From NCBI GenBank assembly GCA_951213105.1, contig OX578150.1:25796022-25860021 (forward strand): a stretch of DNA of 64,000 bases. Direction: 5' to 3'. A model generated the notes under the pieces. The model was not told where the DNA came from, made no database searches, and was given only the letters and a program-made list of their open reading frames with translations. How positions within the stretch are numbered: position 1 is the first letter of the stretch; each line of letters opens with the position of its first letter. Origin of the DNA: Amaurobius ferox. Taxonomy: Eukaryota; Arthropoda; Arachnida; Araneae; Amaurobiidae. The position numbers and the translations under genes were made by a program. Positions 11,301 to 24,107 of the stretch are shown here, piece by piece.

Positions 11301-11751
11301 GAATTCTTAATCATATATATTTTCATATCTGCGATCCTATCATCTTGAAGTCTTTTCGCGCATGTGCGACTTTCCCTTATAAAATGTTGTGTTTTCATGC
11401 TGGATAGTAAGGTGTATCTCTTCCATGCTTGGTTCCATCTTTGCTCTTTTGTCCGTTCGGGTGCTTCTGTCTTTGCACATGTGGGAGATTGACCATTGAG
11501 TTACATTGGTGCCGTGAGCGTTGCCCGGGTCGTAAAAGCTGCTTTAAGCGGGAAAGGGGTGTCGCAATCCACCCCAGCCATTCTATGCAAATCATATGGT
11601 CACTCCTGTTCTCGCTTATTTTTTCTTCTTGTTTATATCCTTGAATTCCACTCTGGATGCAGAGCTGCTATGCGCCACATCCTCTGTAAGGTTTCTGTTT
11701 TCTCCTTTACTTAAATAGGAGTTCCATTCGTGATATACTTATTTTTATATG
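11301..11751 (+). other. 3' untranslated part of the Penelope-like element
   Basis: About 450 bp between the stop codon and the (TA)n tract. More GC-rich than its surroundings (for example GCCCGGGTCG near 11523). Short open frames occur on both strands without recognisable content. Taken as part of the element by position only. Confidence 0.6.
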
Positions 11752-12325
<574 letters not shown>

Positions 12326-12463
12326 CTATAAAAGGCCTAGCTCATCGTGCTACACTTGGCTTCTGATTTACAAACAATTTTTTACCTTTACCTTCAGTTT
12401 ACAAGCAATTTTCTTTGGTATTTCTCGGGTATATATATATTACAAGCAATCATAAAAATCTTC

Positions 12464-13339
<876 letters not shown>

Positions 13340-13948
13340 AAAAGATTAAAGTAGCTTCCCCTGTACCCGGAAATCAAATCGGACTTTTGTGGATCTGAAG
13401 GTCAGTTAAAAGTAGTTTTTGAAACTTCTCAGAAAGTCCCTTTTGGGTATAATGCTTGTGTTTGCGAATTTAAGAAATCAATTGTTAAGAGTTTTCTTGG
13501 TTCGGAAATCTTTGTGTTTCAAGAGAGGAAACGAATGACTTTTACAAACGTTTATGAGTAAAAAATTTGGAAGAAATGTTTTACAGAGCTAGTATTATTT
13601 TCTTGCAAATTAATTACTTGGAAAATTTTTATTTCGGATTGAGTTATTAGCATCAAAATAGTATTTATTAACAACAACAACCAAAAATAACATCCATAGA
13701 GTTAAAAAGGAGATAAAGCTCCTATGGACGAAACGCTTGAAAATGCCATAATGCTTTGAGAATTATATCTAGGTGTCGCTAGTGTTATTAAAGTAACCGC
13801 TATTGTTAGTTGACATAGCAGAAAGGCATAGTATTTATTATATGTATTTTTGATTACTTTTAAATTAAATGTTTCCTAATTATGAGTACATTTAACCAGT
13901 ATTTATTCATAATTGTAGGATAGAGTACAGAATATGGGAAGATAAAAA
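13340..13948. other. Unassigned stretch
   Basis: About 600 bp between two A copies. No recognisable coding, RNA or repeat structure apart from AACAACAACAACC near 13672. Confidence 0.5.
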
Positions 13949-14884
13949 TCTGATGTGGGCAGTACATGACTTTCCTTGCAGACTCAAATTCATATTTTCT
14001 TTATTTCTTTAATGATTCATTAGATTGAATTTAATTGCACAAAATAACACTACATTTTCATTTCTAATTCAATTTTTGTTTTTATCTGGTATTAGACATT
14101 TTTCCAAAAGCGACGTAACAAAAATGCAAGAAATCTCAAATATCTTGAGAACGGTTAGTCCTAAAGCATAATGGAGTGTGTTATATTCTTTAACTCGTCA
14201 AAAATTGCTTATAAAACAAGAATTTAATTGATAAATTTGAGCACACGTAGTCTTTTTTTTTTCTTTTAGATTTTTGCGGGCCATTTCGTAAAAAAAGGCA
14301 GCTTGTTCTTTTCCGAATTGTACCAAAATCTAATCAGCACCAGAGTATCCCACAAGTAACTTATCTATCAAATTTTGTGAAATTTGGTCAATTAGTATTT
14401 TAGCTAGAATGGATACATGAAATTTTTGAGGATCATTTCGTAAAAAAAGCGAGTTTTTCTTTTCCGAATCGTACCAAAATCTAATCAACACTAGAGTATC
14501 TTACAAGTAGTTTATGTACCAAATTTTGTGAAATTTGGTCAATTAGTATTTTAGCTAGAGTGGATACATGACATTTTTACGGGTCATTCCGCAAAAAAAA
14601 GGCGGGTTCTGTTTTTACGAATCCTACCAAAAACTAATCAGCACCAGGGTCTCACCCAAGTGACTTACCTACCAAATTTTGTGAAATTCGGTCCAGTAGT
14701 TTTTTAGTTAGAGTGGATACATACATTGCACAGACACACACACACACACAGACGTCACGCTAAAAATAGTTTTTTCGTGTTCTAGAGGTCTCGAAACGTG
14801 TAGATCTGTCGAAAACTCGAGTTGTGGTTTTCGGTATGATTCCAATACTTTCCCTATACATTACCATGTATTGCAGGGAAAGTA
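13949..14884 (+). mobile_element. Element A, copy 6, three-module form
   Basis: Complete, about 936 bp. TCTGATGTGGGCAGTACATG start, ACTTTCCTTGCAG, TATCTTGAGAACGG block, then three rather than two ~150-bp modules (each with TCTAATCA(G/A)CAC and TTTTGTGAAATT), (CA)n and the hairpin ending GCAGGGAAAGTA. Confidence 0.93.
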
Positions 14885-15279
14885 AAAAAAAAATAGATTG
14901 AAAGGTAAAATAATTTTGAATACGTAGGAATATTATTTATTGTTTTAGTTCTACTTTGCATTGCGCTAATAATTTATTTTTATAAAATTGACAGCTTAAA
15001 TAAATATTTTAGGCCTTTCGCCATAGAAATAAATGCATGCAATGCAGGGCTACTAATTTTATCCCAGCGCCATCTGAATTACTGTCTCAAACCATATTGG
15101 CGTTTCCTTAATAAAGTTTTATCTCCTTACTTTTACCGCCATCTAATACTTAGGCTTCGCTGTACCGTTGCCATCTTAGAAAAAGAACTCTTAAAAAGGA
15201 GCAATCCAATCCATAAAGGAAACTGAATCTTTAAAAGTACAAAAGTGGGTAAAGAAATAGTTCCGTAAGCGATGAAAAT
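14885..15279. other. Unassigned stretch
   Basis: AT-rich sequence after A copy 6. No gene-like or repeat signal recognised. Confidence 0.45.
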
Positions 15280-15620
15280 ATAAAAATCGAAGGATTTAGA
15301 TTTCAAAAACCCGTTCGTGAAATTTTATCCTCAACAAAATCAGCGGTATAAAAAACATTGGAACACAAAGATAAAGGAAAAATAATTCTTTCAGTAGAAA
15401 TTCTTGCAAGATCAATTTGCCAGTTTTTATTCTTTACAGATTCCTATGGGAGTATTCAAGAAGATACCCCTTCAAACTCTACCAAAGAAAAATCGCTTAT
15501 GAAATACAGGATTAAAGGTAGGTCTTATATAATTTGTTAAATCAGCAAGTTCTCCCTTATTAGTTCTAAAATGATTGAATCCATATCACGTGGCATTTTA
15601 GAGTTTAGGAAATGATTAAA
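15280..15620 (+). repeat. Diverged dispersed repeat C, copy 2
   Basis: Same ordered blocks as 6370-6660: AGGATTTAGATTTCAAAAA, AAAAACATTGGAACAC, GATCAATTTGCCAG, AAATCAGCAAGTTCT. A 60-codon open frame inside has no counterpart in the other copies. Confidence 0.6.
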
Positions 15621-16450
15621 AAAATTTTAAACGAAGCCTAAGGTGTTGGAGGTAAAAGAAAATTTAAATTTTCCACAGAAATCTATATCTTTATTAAAAC
15701 ATGTTTAAAATTATTTTTCTTTGGAAGAACTTTAATCCCATGCTTTGTTCAAGTCGATAAGTTGTGAAACAATATTTAATATAATTTAAAAGTACTTAAA
15801 GATCCCAATGTTTTTTTAATTTTTGTAAAATGATTTTGAAACATTGGGAACTTGTTCTTACCTGAACTCAACGTAAATTAATAGGCTCCTTATGAAAATA
15901 ATTATACCGAATTTCGTTTGACTAGCTCATTTTATTCAAGTGATTCTCAGCAGTGGCGAAATGTCTGGGGTAGACAAAGTAGACAGTGTCTACCCAAATA
16001 ATTACTGGCCCAGTAACTTTTATTCTAATTACATGTTATTCGAATGAAATGTATAAAATGTTTTCTATGCAAATAAAGTGAGATGTCGAGAAACTATTGC
16101 TTCCCTTGACATCTCTTTCCTTTTATCCCTGCTTGCATTGCGCAGGAGAGACACATCTCAAAATGCCTCTCTCGTCAGGAGATATTCCATTAAAAATAAA
16201 GCTGAAAGAACGAGCATACGCATGCAAATTCAACCTGGGCTACAACAGTTAATAGATAGACGTATCTAACTGCTGTTTTTGTTTTACATTTGTCCCGTTT
16301 TAAATATGAGACCTCAATTAACTTTCTTTTTTCCAATGGCCAGGCACTAGACTCTACGTCGAATTTGCCTTATGTACGGCCGAAATCGTGAACCATTTTG
16401 CTGTCCTACGACGTTGCCCCAAGTGCACCAGAGGGGGGCGGAACACACTG
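15621..16450. other. Unassigned stretch
   Basis: Includes GTAGACAAAGTAGACAGTG near 15970 and a 63-codon open frame at 16078-16269 with no recognisable domain. The last ~100 bp may be the body of the 5S/tRNA-like element that starts at 16684 on the minus strand. Confidence 0.4.
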
Positions 16451-16471
16451 CGCCCACAACACACAACATCC

Positions 16472-16555
16472 ACGTTTTACGTGGGTTTCGAACTCACAAC
16501 GTGGCGGCATATCGATCGCTGGAAACACTCGCCTTGACCGTTCGGCCACCACGTC
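16472..16555 (-). pseudogene. tRNA-like sequence downstream of a 5S copy
   Basis: On the minus strand it starts GACGTGG, with a good A box (TGGCCGAACGG) and a near-consensus B box (AGTTCGAAACC). The head resembles long-variable-arm tRNAs (Ser/Leu type). The anticodon stem does not pair and the 3' acceptor strand does not follow the T arm, so it is not a working tRNA. It begins 11 nt after the 5S-like end on the same strand. Confidence 0.6.
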
Positions 16556-16566
16556 GACTTAAATGA

Positions 16567-16684
16567 GCCAACAGCACACGGTGTTCCCAGGTGGTCACCC
16601 ACCCAAGTACTATCCGCGCCCGATGCTGCCTAACTTCGATGATCTAACGGGAATCGGTGTTTTCAGCACGGTAGAGCCGTTGGC
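16567..16684 (-). rRNA. 5S rRNA-like gene copy (pseudogene or SINE head)
   Basis: 118 nt on the minus strand that follow 5S rRNA from end to end: GCCAACGGC at the 5' end pairs with GCTGTTGGC at the 3' end (stem I intact), with internal control elements recognisable (ATCATCGAAGTTAGGCAGC and AGTACTTGGGTGGGTGACC). Length is right for a 5S (about 120). There is no run of four T directly after the end (TCATTTAAG), so the Pol III stop is missing, and a tRNA-like sequence follows at once. It is a single copy, not a tandem array. Read as a dispersed pseudogene or the head of a 5S-derived SINE rather than a working gene. Confidence 0.85.
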
Positions 16685-16819
16685 CCGACCTTAACTAACT
16701 AGATTTCATTATTCATTGTGACTTGAAATTTGTCATAGTGTTTTGCAGTATTTTAATACATTGGTTTAAACTTTACTGGTCCAGCCTGTTCTTGGCCCGC
16801 AATGGAAAGATACGCTTTT

Positions 16820-18283
16820 AACACTTTACAACATAGTTGAAAAGTGTTTATGACTTTGTTCACTCTGTATGTCTGTCCGTTAGCACGATAACTGCCGTAA
16901 AAATGGCTTTATCAAAATGAAATTTTAGTATGTTGTTTAGACGGTCTATGGGAATACAAATGAATAATATCACCCAATTAGTTTTGGATTGAACCCGGGT
17001 TGAAAAAATTAAATACATAGAACCCCATGGGACCTACATTATCAAACATTTTTTAAGCGAATTTAAAATTCACAAATTGCTTCGAAAGTTTTAGGAAATA
17101 TACAAATTGACCCATAAAAAATTAAAAAAAAAAATTCAGCAAAATATATTCGGTAGTTTTTTAAATAAAAATTAAAATAATAATTACACCCATATCATAT
17201 AAAGAGATTACGTGACCTACTTCAAAATAAAATATGGCATCCATCTTGTTGTTGTTGAGACCCAGACCGTCCGACCTACATCTTGTTGAAACCCAGACCG
17301 TCCGACCGACCAGAAAGGTGTAAGGTAACAGTTTGGACGGTCGGGAAGTGCCACCCAAATTAGACCGGAACCCAGTGGGGGAGACATCCACAGGGACCGT
17401 ACCCTCCTTCCCCTACCACCAACCTCTCGGAAGGACTTTCGGACCCACATGTTTAACGTGATCGTACTCCGCATGAACACGGCGGCAGTTTTGGCAGCGG
17501 CTGGAATCGAACCCGGGCCTACCGAGTGCAACTCCAGCGCGCTAACCAATGGGCTACCGCGCCCCAACATCTTGTGTAAAAATCGTGATTTTTAAAGTTC
17601 TTTTTAATTTATATTTAGTGTTGCATCCGTCCTAAAACCGCTTTATTTTTTTCTGTGCATCTATATACTGCGACAACGCAATTACAATATTTGTGAGTTT
17701 AAATGATCATCAAACTTTGACTATTTCTACAACGAAGCCTGATTTTCACGTATATGGAGAATGTAAACAGATCAAGATGTAAGATGAGTTGTATAAGAAT
17801 TGCTGAATTTCTTTAACACAAAATTATCTAGCTCTGGAGTCTGCAATATAGCTGATATGAATGAAACATTCATTGCTTTTACATATAAAAGCAGACGATT
17901 CTATTTCCATTTTCGATGAAGATTTAGCATGAAGTTATACAGTACTTTTACCTCCATGATTTTAAGTATTTAAGTAAAATAAATTATTGTAGTATTGTGA
18001 TAATTTTAAAAATATCGCCGCTGAATGAACAGAATGGAAAAAGGTTTATGAATGAAATTTTACCTGCTTTTATATAGAGAGCCAGGCGATTTATATTTCG
18101 ATGACGTTATTTGAATAAAGCTCATTTATTTTTGATGAAGTATTCAAATATAATAAATTGTAGTATTGTGATAATTCTTAAAATATCACCGCTGAATGTA
18201 CCGCGTTTTAGAGATGTTTAAATAAAATTGCATTGCAGTGGAAAAGTATTTCATAATCAATGCTTTATGCATGATTGATCTTT
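16820..18283 (-). mobile_element. Element D, copy 1, with SINE inside
   Basis: Minus-strand D copy. Its 3' hairpin AACACTTT...AAAAGTGTT lies at 16820, the conserved palindrome AACCCGGGTT near 16996, and its 5' end (GATCAATCATGCATAAAGCA in reverse) at 18283. Homologous from end to end to 34680-35834 and 50131-50994. A SINE at 17250-17567 interrupts it. Confidence 0.85.
17250..17567 (-). mobile_element. tRNA-derived SINE S1, copy 2, double insertion
   Basis: Minus-strand SINE with full tRNA head at the high end: GGTTAGCGCG... and GGGTTCGATTCC as A and B boxes. Target sequence CATCTTGT occurs three times: at 17242, at 17278 after a 28-bp tail fragment, and at 17568 after the full copy. The uninterrupted site is visible in D copy 2 near 35402-35412. 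Confidence 0.92.
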
Positions 18284-18539
18284 CACGTGTTTTGGAGGAA
18301 GTTCAAGCGAGCTAAAACAAGTGTTAAAAATCCACACGAACATTTATTTTAAAATGTACTAAAAAGTAGAAAACAAAGTAAAAACATTTTATTTGATAAT
18401 TTCAGCCTCTGGTCTCACGCCTCTGCAAAATATTTTACGATTTTTCTCCACTGATTCCCGGGCAGGTAAAATTGAAAAATTGGTTAAATTAATATTTTTA
18501 TTAAGGGATATCCCAAATGCGTAAATCCAACCAAAAAAA

Positions 18540-19337
18540 TCTGATGTGGGCAACACATGACTTGCCTTATATAATGTAATGAATTTGCTACTTTTACAGT
18601 AAAAAATAGGATTTTCTTGTAGTAGATACTAATATTCTTTCCAAGATATTGAATTTTCGACAATTAGTCGTCATTTTTATTGATTTAGCGTCATTTTTAT
18701 CCATTTGGCGAGATTTTCGTTAATTTGACAACATTTCAAAAAAGTCGCCAAGTTGGCGACATTCCGCCAAATTCGTCGCCAAAATCTCGCCAAGCGTTAT
18801 GCACTAAGAAATAAGTTTTTCTTAAAGCAGATAAATGACTATTGGCGTTCAAATACAAAAGTATTATTCAAAGTATCTTTTTTCAAGAATGGAACGAACT
18901 AGATCCACGAGAAGGATTACACTCAATTTTTCGCATGGTATTACATATGAAAAGTAAACATGTTTCTCAACAGGAAATATTTTTCTTATTATTTTATATG
19001 ACTTTTTGATAATTTTTTTAAAAAATGTACAATATCTCGAGAATGGTTCACGTTAGCGTTCTAAAATTTATGTCAATCGTTTTCTAATGAAAAATTACAT
19101 AAGAAATGTCTATTTGCGTAACTTTATTAGTGGTTTTAATTTTTTGACGATTTTTTCAAAATTTCATTCGAAAATTTAGGGGGGTTCTGAACATTCGATT
19201 GCGGATAAAAACAATAGGCTTCCAGTGTTTATGGATTGTGATTTTTGTACCAAATTTGGTTCGAATCGGTCCATTCGTTCGTCAGTTATCGTCTCCACAG
19301 ACTCACTGACACACACACACACACACACACACACATA

Positions 19338-19389
<52 letters not shown>

Positions 19390-19515
19390 TTACTTCAAAA
19401 ATGTTTGATTCGTGATCAGGGATGCTTGAAACGTGCTCTCCCGTCGAAAACTCGAATTCGAATTTTCGACCCCGTCACAATACTTTCCTTATACATTATG
19501 TATATAAGGAAAGTA
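18540..19515 (+). mobile_element. Element B, copy 3
   Basis: Complete. ATGTGGGCAACACAT hairpin, ACTTTCCTTATATA -like start (here GACTTGCCTTATATAATG), palindrome GTCGCCAAGTTGGCGAC at 18744-18760, a long (CA)n at 19311-19385 and the terminal hairpin. Followed after four A by A copy 7. Confidence 0.93.
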
Positions 19516-19519
19516 AAAA

Positions 19520-19757
19520 TCTGATGTGGGCAGCACATGACTCCCCCTGGAGACTCATATTCACGTTCTCTTTATTTCTTGAATAATTCATTGAGTTTAA
19601 TTGCACACAATAACAGCCGTAATTAATACTTTCCTTATATACATAATGTATAAGGAAAGTATTGTGACGGGGTCGAAAATTCGAATTCGAGTTTTCGACG
19701 GGAGAGCACGTTTCAAGCATCCCTGATCACGAATCAAACATTTTTGAAGTGATGTCT

Positions 19758-19798
<41 letters not shown>

Positions 19799-21231
19799 TA
19801 TGTGTGTGTGTGTCAGTGAGTCTGTGGAGACGATAACTGACGAACGAATGGACCGATTCGAACCAAATTTGGTACAAAAATCACAATCCGTAAACACTGG
19901 AAGCCTATTGATTTTATATGCAATCGAATGTTAAGAACCCCCCTAAATTTTCGAATGAAATTTTGAAAAAATCGTCAAAAAATCAAAACCACTAATAAAG
20001 TTACGCAAATAGACATTTCTTATGTAATTTTTCATTTGAAAACGATTGACATAAATTTTAGAACGCTAACATGAATCGTTCTCGAGATATTGTTCATTTT
20101 TTTAAAAAAAATTATCAAAAAGTCATATAAAAAAAAATTCCTATTGAGAAACATGTTCACTTTTCATATGTAATACCATGCGATAAATTGGGTTACATCA
20201 TTCTCGTGGAACTAGCTCATTCCATTCATGAAAAAATATACTTTTAGTAATACTTTTGTGTTTGAACGCCAATAGTCATTTATCTGCTGTAAGAATACCT
20301 TATTTCTTAGTGCATAACGCTTGGCGAGATTTTGGCGACGAATTTGGCGGAATGTCGTCAACTTGGCGACTTTTTGAAATGTTGCCAAATTAACGAAAAT
20401 CTCGCCAAATGGATAAAAATGACGACTAATTGTCGAAATTTTAATATCTTGGAAAGAATATTAGTATCTACTATAAGAGAAACCTACTTTTTTTTACTGT
20501 AAAAGTAGTAAATTAATTACATTATATAAGGAAAGTCATGTGTTGCCCACATCAGATTTTTTTAAATGACACCGAATTTGCACTTTTAATTCAATTTTCG
20601 TTTTCATTTGATAACTGGGCTTATTTTCAAAGGTGGCGTAGCGAAAATGCGAAAAAACTAAAATATATTCAGAAGGGCTAGTCCTAGAGTAATAGGGTTA
20701 GTTTTATTATTCTCGTCGTCAAAAATTACGTATAAAATAAGCATTTAATTGATATATTTGGGTATACGTAGCCTTCTGTTCAGATTTAGCGATTTTTACG
20801 GGCCATTTCGCAAAATAAGGTAGGATATTTTTTTTTCCGAATCATACCAAGATCTAATCAGCACCAGGTTAACCTAGAGGTGATATACCTATCAAATTTT
20901 GGGAAATACGGTTCATTAGTTTTTCAGCTAGAGTGAATACAGGCAATTTTAAAGGTTTTTTTTTATCCCGAATCGTACCAAAAACTAATCATCTCCAGAG
21001 TCACACACAAGTGACTTACCTACCAAATTTTTAAGAAATTTGGTCCATTAGTTTTTAATTAGAGTGGGTGCATATATTGCGCACACAGACGTCATGCTAA
21101 GAATAGTCGTGTCGTCGAAGGTCGTATTCTAGAGGTCCCAAAACGTGCAGAATCTTTGAAAACTAGAGTTGCGATTTTCGGCACGATTCCAATACTTTCC
21201 CTATACATTGCCATGTATTGCAGGGAAAGTA
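19520..21231 (+). mobile_element. Element A, copy 7, split by a B element
   Basis: A start at 19520 (TCTGATGTGGGCAGCACATG) runs to AACAGCCGTAATTA, is interrupted by B copy 4 (19627-20556) and resumes at AAATGACACCGAATTTGC; ends in the GCAGGGAAAGTA hairpin. Followed by A copy 8 after three A. Confidence 0.92.
19627..20556 (-). mobile_element. Element B, copy 4, inserted in A copy 7
   Basis: Complete minus-strand copy with terminal hairpin at 19627, two (TG)n runs (19755-19794, 19802-19812), the GTCGCCAA-type block near 20330-20370 and 5' end at 20556. Its insertion splits A between CCGTAATTA and TTTAAATGAC. Confidence 0.93.
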
Positions 21232-21234
21232 AAA

Positions 21235-22231
21235 TCTGATGTGGGCAGCACTTGACTTTCCATGCAGATTTTAATTCATATTTTCTTTATTTCCTTAATA
21301 ATTCATTAGATTGAGTTTAATTGCACCAAATAACACTAAATTTGCATTTTTAATTCAATTTTTGTTTTTATTTGGTAATTGGACATTTTTCCAATAGCGG
21401 CGTAACAAAAAGGCAAGAAATCTCAAATATCTTGAGAACAGTTAGTCCTGAAGTATAATGGAGTATGTTATATCTTTTCCTCGTCAAAAATTGAGTATAA
21501 AACAAGAATTTAATTGATACATTTCAGCATACGTAGTCTTTTTTCTTTTTTAGATTTTGGCGATTTTTGAGGGCCATTTCGTAAAAAAAGGCAGGTTGTT
21601 ATTTTCCGAATCGTACCAAAATCGAATCAGCACCAGAGTGTCCCACAAGTAACTTATCTACCAAATATTGCGAAATTCGGTCAATTAGTATTTTAGCTAG
21701 GGTGGATACATGAAATTTTTGCGGACCATTTCGTTAAAAAAGGCCGGTTTTTCTTTTCCGAATCGTACCAAATTCTAATCAGCACCAGAGTATCCAACAA
21801 GTAACGTATCTACCAAATTTTTTGAAATTTGGCAAGTTAGTATTTTAGTTAGAGCGGATAAATGAAATTTTTACGGGCCATTTCGCAAAAAAGGCGGGTT
21901 CTGTTTTTACGAATCGTACTTAAAACTAATCAGCACCCAGGTCACATCCAAGTAACCTACCTACCAAATTTTATGAAATTATAATACATACATTATAATA
22001 CATAATAAATACATACATTGCACAGACACACACACAGACAGACAGACACACATACATACTGACACACAGACAGACAGACACACAGACAACGCACACAGAC
22101 GTCACGCTAAAAATAGATTTTTCGTATTCTAGAGGTCTCGAAACGTGTAGATCCGTCGAAAACTCGAGTTGCGATTTTCGGCACGATTTCAATACTTTCC
22201 CTATACATTACCATGTATTGTAGGGAAAGTA
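21235..22231 (+). mobile_element. Element A, copy 8, three-module form
   Basis: Complete, about 997 bp. TCTGATGTGGGCAGCACTTG, ACTTTCCATGCAG, three modules, a rich CAGA/CACA microsatellite (22021-22100) and the terminal hairpin. Head-to-tail with copy 7. Confidence 0.92.
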
Positions 22232-22479
22232 AAAAGAGAGTTGGGGCGTCCTGACATTTCACAGCACTTTCCCTTTACATATACCATGAAATGCGTGGAG
22301 TAAACATTGGAAAAAAAAAATCAAATGACGGAAAGTTATTGCGAAGATGGCTTTTAAACGAAAAAGGTTGAGAAACAATAATTCTCAGGAGAAACATAAA
22401 AATATGCATTCAGAAAAAAGTTGTGAAAAGGTTGTTGGAACTTTAAAACGGAGGAAATGGCCCTCTAAAAGTCCCGGGA

Positions 22480-22770
22480 TTTCAATTTCAAAACCGTGAA
22501 ATATTAAATTTTTCCCCACGAGGGACTTTGACCGTATAGAAGAATGATCGAAAATATATTCTTTAACCATGTTTTGCTGCCCGAAAGTCCCAAAAGATCA
22601 ATTTCCCCGCTATTATTTTATACTGCAGCTTGTGTAAAAGAAGAGGGAAAAAAAAGATTCACAAGAGGGAAAAATGGCAGCACGGACCCACAAACAATAT
22701 TTCCGTTTGTCTCAAAAGCTATGTCTCAGATGAAAAGTTAAATCAACAAGTCTTAGTGATTTTGTGTTTA
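22480..22770 (+). repeat. Diverged dispersed repeat C, copy 3
   Basis: Ordered blocks match copies 1 and 2: GGGATTTCAATTTCAAAA, AAAAGATCAATTTCCCCGC, AAATCAACAAGTCTTAG. The upstream 22232-22480 is AT-rich and unassigned. Confidence 0.55.
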
Positions 22771-22917
22771 AAGTCGAGAAAATTTGCCGATAACTGAAAC
22801 TAGGTGTTAAGCCGGTCATATGATAGGGTGCAAAGTAAAAAATCCCTTTTCACAAATTACCTCCTATCCACAAATTTGGTATTCGAAACCCCATACACAC
22901 GGGGATTACATACCTAT

Positions 22918-23246
22918 TCCGATCAATTTATATTATTCAATACATACATCAATTTGCATTATTCAATACATACATCAATTTGCATTATTCAATACATAAA
23001 TCAATTTACATTATTCAATATATAAATCAATTTACATTATTCAATACATAAATCAATTTACATTATTCAATACATAAATCAATTTACATTATTCAATACA
23101 TAAATCAATTTACATTATTCAATACATAAATCAATTTATACTATTCAATACATAAATCAATTTACACTATTCAATACATAAATCAATTTACATTATTCAA
23201 TACATAAATCAATTTACATTATTCAATACATAAATCAATTTACATT
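22918..23246. repeat. 26-bp minisatellite
   Basis: About 12-13 head-to-tail units of ATTCAATACATAAATCAATT plus TACATT, with small differences (first units read ATACATACATCAATTTGC). No spacers between units. Confidence 0.95.
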
Positions 23247-23303
23247 ACACTCTTCCGATGCAATGTCATCGTTATGTGCATCGTTATACGCCTGCAGAAA
23301 AAA

Positions 23304-24103
23304 TCTGATGTGGGCAGCACATGACTTTCTCTCCCTGCAGACTCAAATTCATTTTTTCTTTATTTCTTTAATAATTCATTAAATTGAGTTTAATTCAACA
23401 AAATAATACTAAATTTGCATTTTTAATTCAATTTCTGTTTTTATTTGGTAATTGGACATTTTCCCAAAAGCGGCAAAACTAAATGCGAAAAATGTCAAAT
23501 ATCTCGAGAACGGTTAGTCCTAGAGTAATAGAGTTGTTCTTATTCTTTTCCTCATCAAGAATTATGCATAAAACAAGCATTTCATTGATATATTTGAACA
23601 TAGGTAGCTTTTTTTTTTTAGATTTTTACGATTTTTGAGGGCCATTTCGTAAAAAACGGCAGGTTGTTCTTTTCCGAATAATACCAAAATATAATTACCA
23701 CCAGAGTATCCTACAAATAACTTATCTACCAAATTTTGTGAAATTTGGTCAATTAGTACTTTAGCTAGGGTGGATACAAGAAATTTTTACGGGCCATTTC
23801 GCAAAAAAAGACGGGTTTTGTTTTTACAAATCGTACCAAAAACTAATCAGCACCAGGGTCATACCCAAGGGACTTACCTACCAAATTTTATGAAATTTGG
23901 TCCATAAGTTTTTGAGTTAGAGTGAATACATACATTGTACAGACACACAGACAGACAGACACACACACAGACGTCACGCTAAAAATAGTGTTTTCGTATT
24001 CTAGAGGTCTCGAAACGTGTAGATCCGTCGAAAACTCGAGTTGCGATTTTCGGCATGGTTCCAATGCTTTCCCTATACATTACCATGTATTGCAGGGAAA
24101 GTA
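23304..24103 (+). mobile_element. Element A, copy 9
   Basis: Complete, about 800 bp: 5' hairpin, a small insertion in the ACTTTC(TCTC)CCTGCAG motif, TATCTCGAGAACGG, two modules, CAGACAGACAGACACA and terminal hairpin. Start of a chain of four A pieces. Confidence 0.92.
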
Positions 24104-24107
24104 AAAA

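Noticed and set aside
19225..19524. Recurring open frame in B copies (begins MFMDCDFCTKF, contains THTHTH, ends MYIRKV)
   Set aside because: It lies in the 3' part of B across the (CA)n run, which has no stops in any frame. Some copies lose the downstream frame when the repeat length changes, and there is no domain. It is a by-product of the repeat.
22918..23246. CRISPR-like array
   Set aside because: Units are directly adjacent with no spacers, and the genome is eukaryotic; it is a minisatellite.
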